DNA from: Saccharopolyspora dendranthemae
Lineage (GTDB): Bacteria; Actinomycetota; Actinomycetes; Mycobacteriales; Pseudonocardiaceae
Length of the DNA stretch: 64,000 nucleotides
Assembly: GCF_007829955.1 (NCBI RefSeq)
Contig: NZ_VIWX01000002.1
Coordinates: forward strand, 1,116,001 to 1,180,000
Direction: 5' to 3'
Shown piece after piece: positions 17,598-26,575 of the stretch (within the stretch, counting starts at the first letter, position 1; every line of letters begins with the position of its first letter). Under the pieces are notes generated by a model that saw only the letters and a list, made by a program, of their open reading frames with translations, made no database searches and had not been told where the DNA came from. Both the position numbers and the translations under genes were made by a program.

Positions 17598-18461
17598 ATG
17601 GCCAGGTCAGCGGAAGAGCCCGAGGAGGAGGATTCGGTGCTGGAGGAATACCTGCGGGATTGGCGTCCGCGCCCGGTGGTCGAGCACGATTCCCTGGCGC
17701 CTGAGCAGTCCAGCGCGCTGGCCAACGCGCTGGAGACCTCGGCGCCGGTGGACGTCCTGCCGCCGCTGTGGCACTGGGTGCACTTCCTGTCCTGGCCACC
17801 GCACTCCGAGCTCGGTCCCGACGGGCACCCGCTGGCCGGTGACTTCCTGCCGCCGGTGCCGGACCGGCGCCGCATGTTCGCCGGTGGCCGGATCACCATC
17901 ACCGAACCGCTGCGGCTGGGAGTGCCCGCCGAGCGCACCACCGAGCTGGGCGGTGTCACGGTCAAGCAGGGCCGGTCCGGCGAGATGGCCTTCGTCACCG
18001 AGCACCGCGAGATCCACCAGGACGGGCGGCTGCGCATCACCGAGGAGGTCGACTACGCCTACCGCAGCGGTGAGAGCGACACCAAGAACCCGACCCGGTT
18101 GCCGCCCACCGACTTCCCCGCTTCCGACGCCGCGTGGCAGCGGCGGTTCGCAGGCGATCCGACGCGCTTGTTCCGGTTCAGCGCGCTGACGGCCAACACC
18201 CACCGCATCCACTACGACGAGCCGTACTGCCGCGAAGTGGAGGCTTACCCGGGGCTGGTGGTGCACGGTCCGCTGCTGGTCCTGCTGATGACCGAGCTGG
18301 CGCGGGAGCACGGCGGCATCAGCGAGGTGTCCTACCGGCTTCGCCGCCCGGTCTTCTCCGGGGACCCGGTGCTGGTGTGCGGCGACGAGGACGGCGCGAT
18401 GTCGGTGCGCTCCGACCAGGTCGCGGCGGAGGCGTCGGTGACGTTCACCGAGCCCCGGTAG
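17598..18461 (+). CDS. MaoC/FAS1-like acyl-CoA hydratase (mesaconyl- or itaconyl-CoA hydratase type)
   Basis: This is a 287-aa double-hotdog protein. An N-terminal dehydratase domain (about 10-160) is followed by a MaoC-like half with the catalytic hydratase region TANTHRIHYDEPYCREVEAYPGLVVHGPL (Asp and His of hydratase 2). This architecture is found in mesaconyl-C4-CoA and itaconyl-CoA hydratases. It hydrates a branched unsaturated CoA thioester, which fits downstream of the CoA-transferase and PrpF isomerase in this cluster. The start is ATG 17598. No citramalyl-CoA lyase gene is present in the window. Confidence 0.83.
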   Translation: MARSAEEPEEEDSVLEEYLRDWRPRPVVEHDSLAPEQSSALANALETSAPVDVLPPLWHWVHFLSWPPHSELGPDGHPLAGDFLPPVPDRRRMFAGGRITITEPLRLGVPAERTTELGGVTVKQGRSGEMAFVTEHREIHQDGRLRITEEVDYAYRSGESDTKNPTRLPPTDFPASDAAWQRRFAGDPTRLFRFSALTANTHRIHYDEPYCREVEAYPGLVVHGPLLVLLMTELAREHGGISEVSYRLRRPVFSGDPVLVCGDEDGAMSVRSDQVAAEASVTFTEPR

Positions 18462-18520
18462 CATCGCGAAGGACCATGAATTCGCAGGTCGGAACGCGCC
18501 CGGCCAGGAGAGGAACCGGG

Positions 18521-20800
18521 ATGTCGACCGAGCAGTGGGTGCCGACGACCGCGCACTGGGGCGCCTACGAGGCCGCAGCCGACGGCAACGGCGGGGTCCA
18601 GGTCCGCCCGCATCCTGACGACCCGGCACCGTCGGCTCTGCTCGGCAACGTTCCCGGCATCGCCCGGCACACCACGCGCGTGCAGCGCCCGGCGATCCGG
18701 CGCGGCTGGCTCACCGGTGGTCCCGGGCCGTCGTCGCAGCGCGGCCGCGAGGAGTTCGTCGAGGTCGACTGGGACACCGCGCTCGACCTGGTCGCCGCGC
18801 AACTGGACCGGGTGCGCAACGAATCGGGCAACGAAGCGATCTACGGCGGCTCGTACGGCTGGAGCAGCGCCGGTCGCTTCCACCACGCGCAGAGCCAGCT
18901 GCACCGCTTTCTCAACACCATCGGCGGCTACACGGCCTCGCGGAGCAACTACAGCTTCGGCACCTCCGAGATCCTGCTGCCGCACGTGGTGGGCAGCTCG
19001 GCGGCCGTGCTCGGTTACGCCGACAGTTGGGCGACGGTGCGCGAGCACACGGACCTGATCGTCGCCTTCGGCGGTGTGCCGGTGAAGAACACCTCGGTCA
19101 ACCCCGGCGGTGTGGCGCGGCACAGCACCGCCGCCGCGACGGCCGACCCCGGGGTGGAGGTCGCCTCGATCAGCCCGCTGGCCGACGACGCTCCCGGCGG
19201 CGGGCGCTGGTACTCGATCGAACCCGGCACGGACGTGGCCATGCAGCTGGCGCTGGGGCACGTGCTGCTCACCGAGGACCTGCACGACAGCGCGTTCCTG
19301 GAGCGCTGCTGCACCGGTTTCGACGTGTTCGCCGGTTACCTGCGGGGTGAATCGGACGGCGTGCCGAAGACGCCCGAGTGGGCCGCCGGGATCTGCGGTG
19401 TCGAGGCCGTCGACATCCGCGAGCTGGCCCGCCGGATGGCGGCGGGGCGGACGCTGGTGACCGTCACCTGGTCGCTGCAGCGCGCGGTGCGCGGTGAGCA
19501 GCCGGTGTGGGCCGGGATCGCGCTCGCGGCCATGCTGGGTCAGATCGGTTTGCCGGGCGGCGGTTTCGGGCACGGCTACGGCTCGATGGCCGATGTCGGC
19601 GGCGACGGCCCGGTGCTGCAGCTGCCGACGCTGTCGCAGGGGGCCAACCCGGTCGGCACGTTCATCCCGGTCGCGCGCATCGCCGACATGCTGCTGCACC
19701 CGGGAGCCGAGTACGACTACAACGGCACGCGGCTGACCTATCCCGACATCCGTCTGGTGCACTGGGCGGGCGGCAACCCCTTCCACCACCACCAGGACCT
19801 CACCCGGTTGCGCCGCGCGTTCGCCCGGCCGGAGACCGTCGTGGTGCACGAGACGCACTGGACGGCCACGGCCCGGCACGCCGACGTCGTGCTGCCGGCG
19901 ACCACGACCCTGGAGCGCGAGGACCTGGGCGCGGGACGGCGTTCCACGCACCTCACCGCGATGCACCGCGTGCTCGACCCCGTCGGCGAGGCCCGCGACG
20001 ACTTCACCATCCTGGCCGGGCTCGCCGAGCGGCTCGGCGTGCGCCGGCGCTTCACCGAGGGGCGCAGCGCTCGGGGATGGGTGGAGCACCTCTACACCCG
20101 GTGGCGCGACCAGCTCGCCCGCCAGGGCCACCACCTGCCGGAGTTCGACCAGTTCTGGAAGGCCGGGGAGGTCCGGCTCCCGCAGGTCCCGGAGGACCCG
20201 CCGCTGGTGCGCTTCCGGCGCGACCCCGAGCGGGACCGGCTGCACACGCCGAGCGGGCGCATCGAGCTGCACTCGGAGAAGGTCGCTTCCTTCGGGTATG
20301 ACGACTGCCCCGGTCATCCCGCGTGGCTGCCCGCGGAACGCGGCGGAGCGCTGCACCTGATCGCCAACCAGCCTCGGACCCGGTTGCACGGGCAGGGCGA
20401 CGTGGGCGCGGTCAGCCGGGATTCCAAGGTCGCGGGGCGCGAGCCGATCACGCTGCATCCCCGCGACGCCGATGCGCGCGGGATCGCCGAGGGCTCGGTG
20501 GTGCGGGTGTTCAACGATCGCGGGGCCTGCCTCGCAGGGGTCGTGCTCAGCGATCGCCTCCGGCCGGGTGTCGCCGTGCTCTCGACCGGTGCGTGGTTCG
20601 ATCCGCAGCCCGACCCGCAGCACCCGGGCCAGGAGCTCTGCGCGCACGGCAACCCCAACGTCCTCACCGCCGACGTCCCCGCCTCCCGCCTCTCGCAGGG
20701 CTGCGCCGGCCAACGCACCCACGTCGACGTCGAGCCGGCCGAAAACCCCCTCCCCGACGTCAAGGCCCACACCCCTCCCCCGCTCACCCGGAGGCCGTGA
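18521..20800 (+). CDS. bisC: Molybdopterin oxidoreductase, biotin-sulfoxide/DMSO reductase family
   Basis: This 759-aa enzyme belongs to the Mo-bisMGD DMSO reductase family. N-terminal SYGWSSAGRFHHAQSQLHRF contains the serine position that ligates molybdenum in BisC, TorA and DorA. Later segments VHWAGGNPFHHHQDL, ADVVLPATTTLERED and the C-terminal molydopterin-dinucleotide domain (NQPRTRLHGQGD through HGNPNVL) complete the fold. There is no Tat signal and no Fe-S motif, so it is cytosolic like BisC, repairing sulfoxides such as biotin or methionine sulfoxide. ATG 18521 follows an AGGAG-containing leader 59 nt after the MaoC gene. The gene symbol is assigned by similarity. Confidence 0.8.
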   Translation: MSTEQWVPTTAHWGAYEAAADGNGGVQVRPHPDDPAPSALLGNVPGIARHTTRVQRPAIRRGWLTGGPGPSSQRGREEFVEVDWDTALDLVAAQLDRVRNESGNEAIYGGSYGWSSAGRFHHAQSQLHRFLNTIGGYTASRSNYSFGTSEILLPHVVGSSAAVLGYADSWATVREHTDLIVAFGGVPVKNTSVNPGGVARHSTAAATADPGVEVASISPLADDAPGGGRWYSIEPGTDVAMQLALGHVLLTEDLHDSAFLERCCTGFDVFAGYLRGESDGVPKTPEWAAGICGVEAVDIRELARRMAAGRTLVTVTWSLQRAVRGEQPVWAGIALAAMLGQIGLPGGGFGHGYGSMADVGGDGPVLQLPTLSQGANPVGTFIPVARIADMLLHPGAEYDYNGTRLTYPDIRLVHWAGGNPFHHHQDLTRLRRAFARPETVVVHETHWTATARHADVVLPATTTLEREDLGAGRRSTHLTAMHRVLDPVGEARDDFTILAGLAERLGVRRRFTEGRSARGWVEHLYTRWRDQLARQGHHLPEFDQFWKAGEVRLPQVPEDPPLVRFRRDPERDRLHTPSGRIELHSEKVASFGYDDCPGHPAWLPAERGGALHLIANQPRTRLHGQGDVGAVSRDSKVAGREPITLHPRDADARGIAEGSVVRVFNDRGACLAGVVLSDRLRPGVAVLSTGAWFDPQPDPQHPGQELCAHGNPNVLTADVPASRLSQGCAGQRTHVDVEPAENPLPDVKAHTPPPLTRRP

Positions 20801-20810
20801 CCTCGCCCGC

Positions 20811-20880
20811 TCCCAGTTTTAGTCCAAACTGAGCCGACATTTCGGACATGATCATGGCTCGGTTATGACTAAAACTGGGA
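20811..20880. repeat. Dispersed 70-bp palindrome, copy A
   Basis: The 25-nt arms 20811-20835 and 20856-20880 begin TCCCAGTTTTAGTCC and end GACTAAAACTGGGA. Two mismatches and one G-T pair interrupt the stem. The 20-nt loop contains CCGA-CATT-TCGG and CATGATCATG. It lies between the convergent molybdoenzyme and AEC carrier genes, where it can act as a bidirectional terminator. Three more copies occur in this window. Confidence 0.9.
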
Positions 20881-20907
20881 CTTGCCGCGTCGTCCGGGCG
20901 GGAGGGA

Positions 20908-21828
20908 TCAGCCCAGCAGGGCTGTGACTGTGACGAGGACCGGGACCGAGAGGATCGTGGAGAGCAGGATCGACTCGCGGGCCAGGCGGACGCCGACGTT
21001 GTACTTCGAGGCGTAGACGAACAGGTTCTGCGCGGCGGGAAGCGCCGAGATGACCACGGCGGCGAACAGCGGAGCCCCCTCCATCCCGAACAACCCCGCG
21101 CCGACCGACCAGGCGATCACCGGGTGCACGAACGACTTCAGCGCCACCGAGACCAGCACCGGCCAGCGCTCAGCACCCCCTGCCGGCAGCTGCGAGCCGC
21201 GCAGCGAGATGCCGAAGGCGAGCAGCACGGTGGGCACCGACAGGTGTCCCAGCAACGTCAGCGGCTCGGCGACCGGGACCGGGATTCGCCAGCCCAGCAG
21301 CGACAACGAGACGCCGAGCAGGGAGCAGATGACGATCGGGTTCCGGAAGGGCGCCAGTACCCGGACCCACACCGAGGACTGCTCGCCGGCCTGCGCGAAG
21401 TCGATGACCGTGAGCCCGATCGGCGTCATCACCAGCAGCTGGAACAGCATCACCGGGGCGACGAGGCTCGCGTCGCCGAGGACGTAGACCGCGACCGGGA
21501 TGCCGAGGTTGCCTGCGTTGACGTAGCTGGAGCACAGCGCTCCGATGGTGGTGCGCCGGACGTTCCACCGCCGCCACAGCGCGATCAGCACGAACAGCCC
21601 GGCCGCCGCGACCGTGCTCAGCGCGGTGACCAGCAGCGGAGTGGAGAACAGCACGCGCACGTCGGATTCCGAGAGCATCTGCAGCAGCAGCGCCGGGGTG
21701 CCGACGTAGAAGGAGATCTTCGTCAGGACGTCGCGCCCGCTCTCACCGAGCACCTCGGTGCGCCCGAGCACGTAGCCGATCAGAACGATGGCGCCGATGA
21801 CGCCGAAGCCCTGGATCACACCCGACAC
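20908..21828 (-). CDS. AEC-family permease (auxin efflux carrier/malonate permease-like)
   Basis: This 306-aa protein has about ten TM segments in two inverted halves. It shows AEC-family landmarks: FGVIGAIVLIGYVLGR at the N-terminus, KISFYVGTPALLLQML, and the unwound-helix motif SSYVNAGNLGIPVAVYVLGD, with FGISLRGSQLP and SALPAAQNLFVYASKYNVG in the second half. Relatives carry malonate, malate or other organic acids. GTG 21828 has GGGGAGG upstream. Its proximity to the catabolic island is suggestive, but it has its own transcription unit. Confidence 0.87.
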   Translation of the reverse strand: MSGVIQGFGVIGAIVLIGYVLGRTEVLGESGRDVLTKISFYVGTPALLLQMLSESDVRVLFSTPLLVTALSTVAAAGLFVLIALWRRWNVRRTTIGALCSSYVNAGNLGIPVAVYVLGDASLVAPVMLFQLLVMTPIGLTVIDFAQAGEQSSVWVRVLAPFRNPIVICSLLGVSLSLLGWRIPVPVAEPLTLLGHLSVPTVLLAFGISLRGSQLPAGGAERWPVLVSVALKSFVHPVIAWSVGAGLFGMEGAPLFAAVVISALPAAQNLFVYASKYNVGVRLARESILLSTILSVPVLVTVTALLG

Positions 21829-22012
21829 GACGCCTCCCCACGGGCACGCGGTCCACTGTGGAATCGCGCGCGAAGCCTCTGCGGTTCCTCAACGCGGCTT
21901 TCGACGCTCACCGCAGCCCCATCGCGCGGGCGCCGACACGTTAGCGACCCTAATCGATCACCCTCGCGAGCACGGTGCCCGAATGGCCACTCTCACACCG
22001 TGCGCAGCACCG

Positions 22013-25000
22013 TCAGCTCTCGTTGCCGACGATCGCCGGCTCCACCGTTCGCACGTCGGTCCTGCCGTCGGAGGTGGGGACCCCGCCCGGCAGCTTCACC
22101 GCATCGGTGAGCGGACCCGGGCTCCAGTCACCCCAGTGGGTCTCGCGCCGCACCTGCACCGCGGCCTCGGCGCCGACGGCGTCGGGGTTGTACGGGTCGA
22201 CGACGTAGATCGCGCCCCAGTCCCGGTTCGGCGAACCGTGCAGGTAGGCGGGCATCTGGCGCACGCTGGCACCCACGTTGAGCCAGCCGAACGGCCCGCC
22301 GCCCGCGGGTGCCGACCAGCTCTGCCCCATGTCGCGCATGATCCCGCCGCCGGCGACCCGGAAGCGCGGCATCTCGAAGACGCCGTTCTCGATCTTCGCC
22401 GGCTGCAGGCACGGATGCACCAGCGCGGCCGGCCACTCGACGAAAGCGGGCTGGCTGCCGATCAGGTTCGTCATCGTGGTCAGCACCGGCGCGCGGGGCG
22501 CGCTGAAGGCGAGCCAGCCGCCCTCGTCGGTGCTCTGGTCCGCCGCCACGACCCGGACCTTCTGCGCCCCGCGCACGTCGACCCTCGCGTCCTGCCAGGA
22601 ACCGCTGTCGAGCTTCAGGTCGCGGTGGCCGCTGATCTGGAATCCCCCGGGCAGGTCGCGACCCCACTCCACCCGCACGGCGTTCGCGCCGGTGGACGAG
22701 CCGGCGAACGCCATCACCACGGGAGTGGTGCCGTCGGCGGCCTGCGGAGGAACGTCGTACCAGGGGGTCCGGATCTCGCCCGTACCTGTCGCGTCCGCGT
22801 CGAAGCTCCCCCAGATCGGCGCGTCGTCACCGCCGTAACCGAACGGCGGGGCGAACTCCGCCCTGTCGGGATAGCCGAAGCGGTGGAATCCCTGCTGCTC
22901 GTCGTGCAGGTAGTCGGGCGGCTGGGCGGCATCGCTGGACACGCGCGGCTGCGCGGCGGAGGGGGTGAGGATTCCCTTGCGCGGGTCGGCTTCGACGTCG
23001 ATGTAGTCCGACAGCCCGCAGCTGCGGCCCGCGATCTGCTTGATGTTGTCCAGGCCGAGGCTGTAGCTGTCGCGCTGCTTCTCGATGCCGACGGTGAACA
23101 GCCCGACCTCGACGATCAGGCACAACGCGCAGGTGATGGTCAGCGGCGCCGCACCCAAGCTCAGCACCCGCTTGCGGGCGGTCGGCGTGAGCACCGGTGG
23201 CTCGTCGTGGCGCACGTGCTCGATGAAGGCCACGACCAGCCCGAGGAAGCCGATCGCCAGGAACGCGGTGCTGGCGCTGCGCCCGTCGAGGCTCGGCGCC
23301 TTGTCGAACCACGGCACGCCCCAACCGGAGACGTACCACCAGGAGTTGGTCCCGGTGACCGACAGCGCGCACACGACCATCAGCCCGGCGAAGAACCCGG
23401 CCCGGTTGCGCCGCGAGCGCAGCACGGCGGCGCTGGTGGCCAGCGCGGTGAGCGCCGCCAGCACCGCGCCGATGGCGGCGAACACGCCGAAGTGGTGGGT
23501 GTGCTTGGTCGGAGTGGCCGCCAGAACGGCGAAGCTCAGCACCGCGATGGCCAGCATGCGGCGGCTCGGCCCGAGCGCAGCGCCGCGGATCTTGCCGCGC
23601 CGCAGGAAGACCACACCGCTGGCGGCGATGCACAGCATCAACAGCAGCACCGGGAAACGCCTGGTCAACGATCCGTCGGGCCACTTGTCGAACAACTTCT
23701 CGTAGCGCCCGAGCTCTTCGTACCAGGAGTCGTTCGGGCCGAACTCGGTCTTGAGCTCGACGGAGTCCAGCACGGACTGCAGGGTCTGGTCGAAGAACAC
23801 CCCGACCAGGATCACCAGACCGGCCGCGGCGATCGGGGCGAGCACCGGCAGCGCGCCGACCTCTCGGATGCGCCGCGACAGCAGGCGCAGCAGCGGCTTG
23901 GAGGCTGCGAGGAACGGCAGCGCCGCGACCATGCCGTGGGGGTTGGCGCCCAGCCCCAGCGCCGCGGCCAGCAGGCCGAGGGCTGCCGGGGTCAACCGGC
24001 CGGTGGCCACCGCGCGCTCCACCGCGCACACCGACAGCAGGAAGAACACCACCACGACCGGTTCCGGGCGGAGTCCGTTGTTGTAGGGGAGCCAGAAGGC
24101 GAGGAAGACGGCGGCGGCGGCCCAGCCCGCGGACTCGCTGCGCCGGACCTGCTGGCCCAGGCGGGGAAGCACGCCGCGGCTGAGCAGCAGCCAGCTGACG
24201 ACGCCGAGGAACAGCGCGGGCAACCGCACCCACGGGGTGGCTGCGGAGATCTGCACCCACACCGCGTAGATCTCGTAGAACCAGCCGAACGGCGATTCCG
24301 GGTTGCCGAACCAGCGGAAGTAGTTGGTGACGTACCCGGCGTCCGGCGCTGCCCGCAGCATGGTCAGGATGTAGCCGTCATCGGCGGTCATGGCGCCGAT
24401 CAACCACCACACGGCCAGGGCCGCGAACACCACGAGGTCGCGCACGCCCAGGCGCCACCACCCGACCGGCAGGCGACGCACGGGGTTGCGGACCTCGAGC
24501 TTGCGCAGCGCGAGCACCGCGCCGAGGAAGCTCAGCACGGCCAGCACCATCGCGGTGGTCTTCAGCAGCGTGGGAGTGGTGGAGAAGCGGGTGTCGACCC
24601 CGGCCTGGAAGTCCAGTCCGCGCACGTCGTCGCGCTGCTCGTCCAGCTGCGAGTAGATGCCGGTGAGCTGCGGGCGCTGGTCACCCCCGACCGAACCGAT
24701 CGGAACGCCGGCGACGTCGGCCTTGGTCTGCCCCGCATCGGAGCTGATGGTGATCGCGCAATCGCCTGCAGGCAGGGCGGTCGAGCCGACCTGGTGACCG
24801 CGGGAGAAGAAGTTGACCTGGCCGTTGTCGACCTGGAGCGTCAGGCCGGTGGTGCCGCCGTAGGTGCCCGAGGGCGCGTTGGTGGCCAGCAGCTCGCCGG
24901 CCCCGTTGATCCGGGCGTCGAGGTCGCGGGCGGACGCGCAGGGCACGGTGGCGTTGAGCCAGAGCGGCGCGTGGCTGACCAGCGGCGCGGACACCGAGCG

Positions 25001-25168
25001 GGTGCCCTCGGCGGTCGGCCAGCGCAGGGTCGTGGTGTCGTGGTTGACGGGCAGCAGCGGCACGGCCACCGCCAGCAGCGCCGACAGCAACCCGAGGACC
25101 GCGGCCGCGACACGCGCACGTCGCCGCGCCGGGTCACGACGCGTGAACCGCGTCGAACGCTGCCTCAC
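22013..25168 (-). CDS. emb: Arabinosyltransferase (EmbA/B/C family)
   Basis: This is a 1051-aa GT-C membrane enzyme. After a basic N-terminus and TM1 (about 19-40) there is a ~160-aa extracytoplasmic N-terminal domain. The catalytic Asp pair D263-D264 lies in MTADDGYILTML, and the proline motif WLPYNNGLRPEPVVVVF follows. About 13 TM segments precede a C-terminal carbohydrate-binding domain (about 700-1051). It uses decaprenylphospho-arabinose to build cell-wall arabinan. Length and order match mycobacterial Emb proteins. Only one emb gene is seen and no aft or ubiA neighbour, so it may be the single arabinan polymerase of a non-mycolate cell wall. Confidence 0.9.
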   Translation of the reverse strand: MRQRSTRFTRRDPARRRARVAAAVLGLLSALLAVAVPLLPVNHDTTTLRWPTAEGTRSVSAPLVSHAPLWLNATVPCASARDLDARINGAGELLATNAPSGTYGGTTGLTLQVDNGQVNFFSRGHQVGSTALPAGDCAITISSDAGQTKADVAGVPIGSVGGDQRPQLTGIYSQLDEQRDDVRGLDFQAGVDTRFSTTPTLLKTTAMVLAVLSFLGAVLALRKLEVRNPVRRLPVGWWRLGVRDLVVFAALAVWWLIGAMTADDGYILTMLRAAPDAGYVTNYFRWFGNPESPFGWFYEIYAVWVQISAATPWVRLPALFLGVVSWLLLSRGVLPRLGQQVRRSESAGWAAAAVFLAFWLPYNNGLRPEPVVVVFFLLSVCAVERAVATGRLTPAALGLLAAALGLGANPHGMVAALPFLAASKPLLRLLSRRIREVGALPVLAPIAAAGLVILVGVFFDQTLQSVLDSVELKTEFGPNDSWYEELGRYEKLFDKWPDGSLTRRFPVLLLMLCIAASGVVFLRRGKIRGAALGPSRRMLAIAVLSFAVLAATPTKHTHHFGVFAAIGAVLAALTALATSAAVLRSRRNRAGFFAGLMVVCALSVTGTNSWWYVSGWGVPWFDKAPSLDGRSASTAFLAIGFLGLVVAFIEHVRHDEPPVLTPTARKRVLSLGAAPLTITCALCLIVEVGLFTVGIEKQRDSYSLGLDNIKQIAGRSCGLSDYIDVEADPRKGILTPSAAQPRVSSDAAQPPDYLHDEQQGFHRFGYPDRAEFAPPFGYGGDDAPIWGSFDADATGTGEIRTPWYDVPPQAADGTTPVVMAFAGSSTGANAVRVEWGRDLPGGFQISGHRDLKLDSGSWQDARVDVRGAQKVRVVAADQSTDEGGWLAFSAPRAPVLTTMTNLIGSQPAFVEWPAALVHPCLQPAKIENGVFEMPRFRVAGGGIMRDMGQSWSAPAGGGPFGWLNVGASVRQMPAYLHGSPNRDWGAIYVVDPYNPDAVGAEAAVQVRRETHWGDWSPGPLTDAVKLPGGVPTSDGRTDVRTVEPAIVGNES

Positions 25169-25395
25169 GCGCTCGCCACCTAACCTCGCAGGACTTGCTC
25201 CTCGCAGAGCTTAAACGGTGACGTCGGACCGTCTGTCCCTGGCGGGGCGACAACGATGGAGCGAGGCCTCGTCAGGTGGGCACCGGGACAGCGTTGCGCA
25301 CCCCGGCCGGTTGATCGGCACCCGCTGCGGTGTGTCGAACCGGAGTCCGGGATCCCGCCACTCGCACCGCTGCGCGGTCAGACCGCGGACGAGGA

Positions 25396-25521
25396 TCAGG
25401 CCGCCAACGCCGGCTCCAGGTCTCCGGTCATCGGGTTTCGGCGGGCGTCGAACAAGTACCCGACCCAGAAACCGATGACTCCCGCACCAACGACAGCCAA
25501 CGTTCCGACAGCACGCACCAT
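25396..25521 (-). CDS. 41-aa predicted membrane microprotein
   Basis: ATG 25521 (minus strand) to TGA 25396-25398 encodes MVRAVGTLAVVGAGVIGFWV and a further 21 residues. A single hydrophobic helix (about residues 4-24) is followed by a charged tail (DARRNPMTGDLEPALAA). GAGGAAAG lies about 8 nt upstream. It is likely a single-pass membrane protein with the tail in the cytoplasm. I recognise no family. Codon use is normal for the genome, but the frame is short, so the call rests on the start signal and the helix. Confidence 0.5.
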   Translation of the reverse strand: MVRAVGTLAVVGAGVIGFWVGYLFDARRNPMTGDLEPALAA

Positions 25522-25918
25522 GGGAGCTTTCCTCTTCTCAGCGGCGCCCGATCCACTGGACCCGACCTTTCGCTTTCAAGGGGAATGCTCAACCCGCCGG
25601 GTAGCAGCGCCGTATCACGAACGATAACCGGCCGTAAATTGACCGACCACGCCACCCCTCGGAAATATCCCATCACGGACCGTCATTCCGGTCACCCGCT
25701 AATGGAGTAGTCCGAGCTCGTTGGTGTCCGCCACCAGGGCCTTCGTGAGCTGCCCGCATCCGATGCGTCGGAGCGCGCGCCCGAATCGCCACCCGCTCGT
25801 AGTCGTCGCGATGACGCGGATCACTTTCTTCCGGTTGTCCTATGTCACTCTCCCGGGCGCGCATTGCGAAACCGGCCCGGAATTGCCGGTCGCCCCGAGC
25901 CCCGGAAAGGCGTCGAGA
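25522..25918. other. 397-bp intergenic region, no gene supported
   Basis: This stretch is less GC-rich than its surroundings in its centre (around 25620-25700) and probably holds the promoter of the 41-aa microprotein. Open frames crossing it lack start signals or run antisense to the next gene. No terminator or RNA structure of note was found. Confidence 0.5.
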
Positions 25919-26437
25919 TCAAATGTTGATCTGCGCCAGACCGCGTTCGTCACGGGCCACCTCGGGCCACGGCTCGCGGGCCGCGGCGAGGATCTTCGCC
26001 GCGGCTTCGGCGATCTCCTCGGCAGCCGCGGCCATCGCGGCCACGTCGCCGGCGTGCTCCTCGGGTTCCAGCCCCGCCCGGCGCAGCAGCGGGGTGAGAT
26101 CCCCGAGCGCACGGGTCATCCAGCCGATCGGGTCGGCGGACAGTTCGGCGTCGAAGACGCGGTCGCCGGGCTCGCCGTCGGACATCTCCGGGTGCCAGTG
26201 AATCCGGTCGGCCGCGCGCGGGGCGGATTCCAGCAGGTCGAAGCGGCAGATCCCGCGGCTGAGCCACGCCGCCCTGGAGGAGTAGATCGAGCCGGCCTCG
26301 GCCGATTCCGACAGGCCGCGCAGCTCGAGGCGGACCCCGCGCTCGCGAACGCCCGGTTCACCGGCGCGCGCGGGGTCGGCGAAGTCGACGCCCTCCACGG
26401 TCACCGCGAGCTTCTGGAAGCAGTAGATCCGATACAC
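25919..26437 (-). CDS. Hypothetical protein, 172 aa
   Basis: GTG 26437 gives a soluble, acidic 172-aa protein beginning YRIYCFQKLAVTVEG after the start residue. A beta-rich first half (repeated strands around residues 3-95 with FDLLESAP and RIHWHPEM) is followed by an Ala/Glu-rich helical C-terminus (LRRAGLEPEEHAGDVAAMAA). No signal peptide, metal motif or known catalytic signature is visible. TTG 26473 would add 12 residues without a good ribosome-binding site. It diverges from the nitrobindin-like gene. Confidence 0.6.
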   Translation of the reverse strand: MYRIYCFQKLAVTVEGVDFADPARAGEPGVRERGVRLELRGLSESAEAGSIYSSRAAWLSRGICRFDLLESAPRAADRIHWHPEMSDGEPGDRVFDAELSADPIGWMTRALGDLTPLLRRAGLEPEEHAGDVAAMAAAAEEIAEAAAKILAAAREPWPEVARDERGLAQINI

Positions 26438-26575
26438 ACCGGAAGACAAGCACAGCACCGCACGCGGCGACAAGGATGATCACCGGTCGCACCCTGGGTC
26501 CACAGTGGATTTCCCAGATGCCGGTACGGGCGTGCCGATGCGATCGGTGCCCGCTGCGGCTTCTAGGCTGCCGGG

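Noticed and set aside
18332..20770. Very long antisense open frame opposite the molybdoenzyme
   Set aside because: High-GC codon bias produces open frames on the opposite strand; its translation is Arg/Gly/Val-rich with no domain, while the plus-strand frame has full family motifs.
21788..25183. 1131-codon open frame opposite the arabinosyltransferase
   Set aside because: No motifs, no ribosome-binding site and a low-complexity Arg/Gly/His/Gln translation; the minus-strand Emb protein accounts for the region.
25673..25864. 63-codon minus-strand frame in the 25.5-25.9 kb gap
   Set aside because: No ribosome-binding site and no hydrophobic or domain pattern; composition like a random frame.
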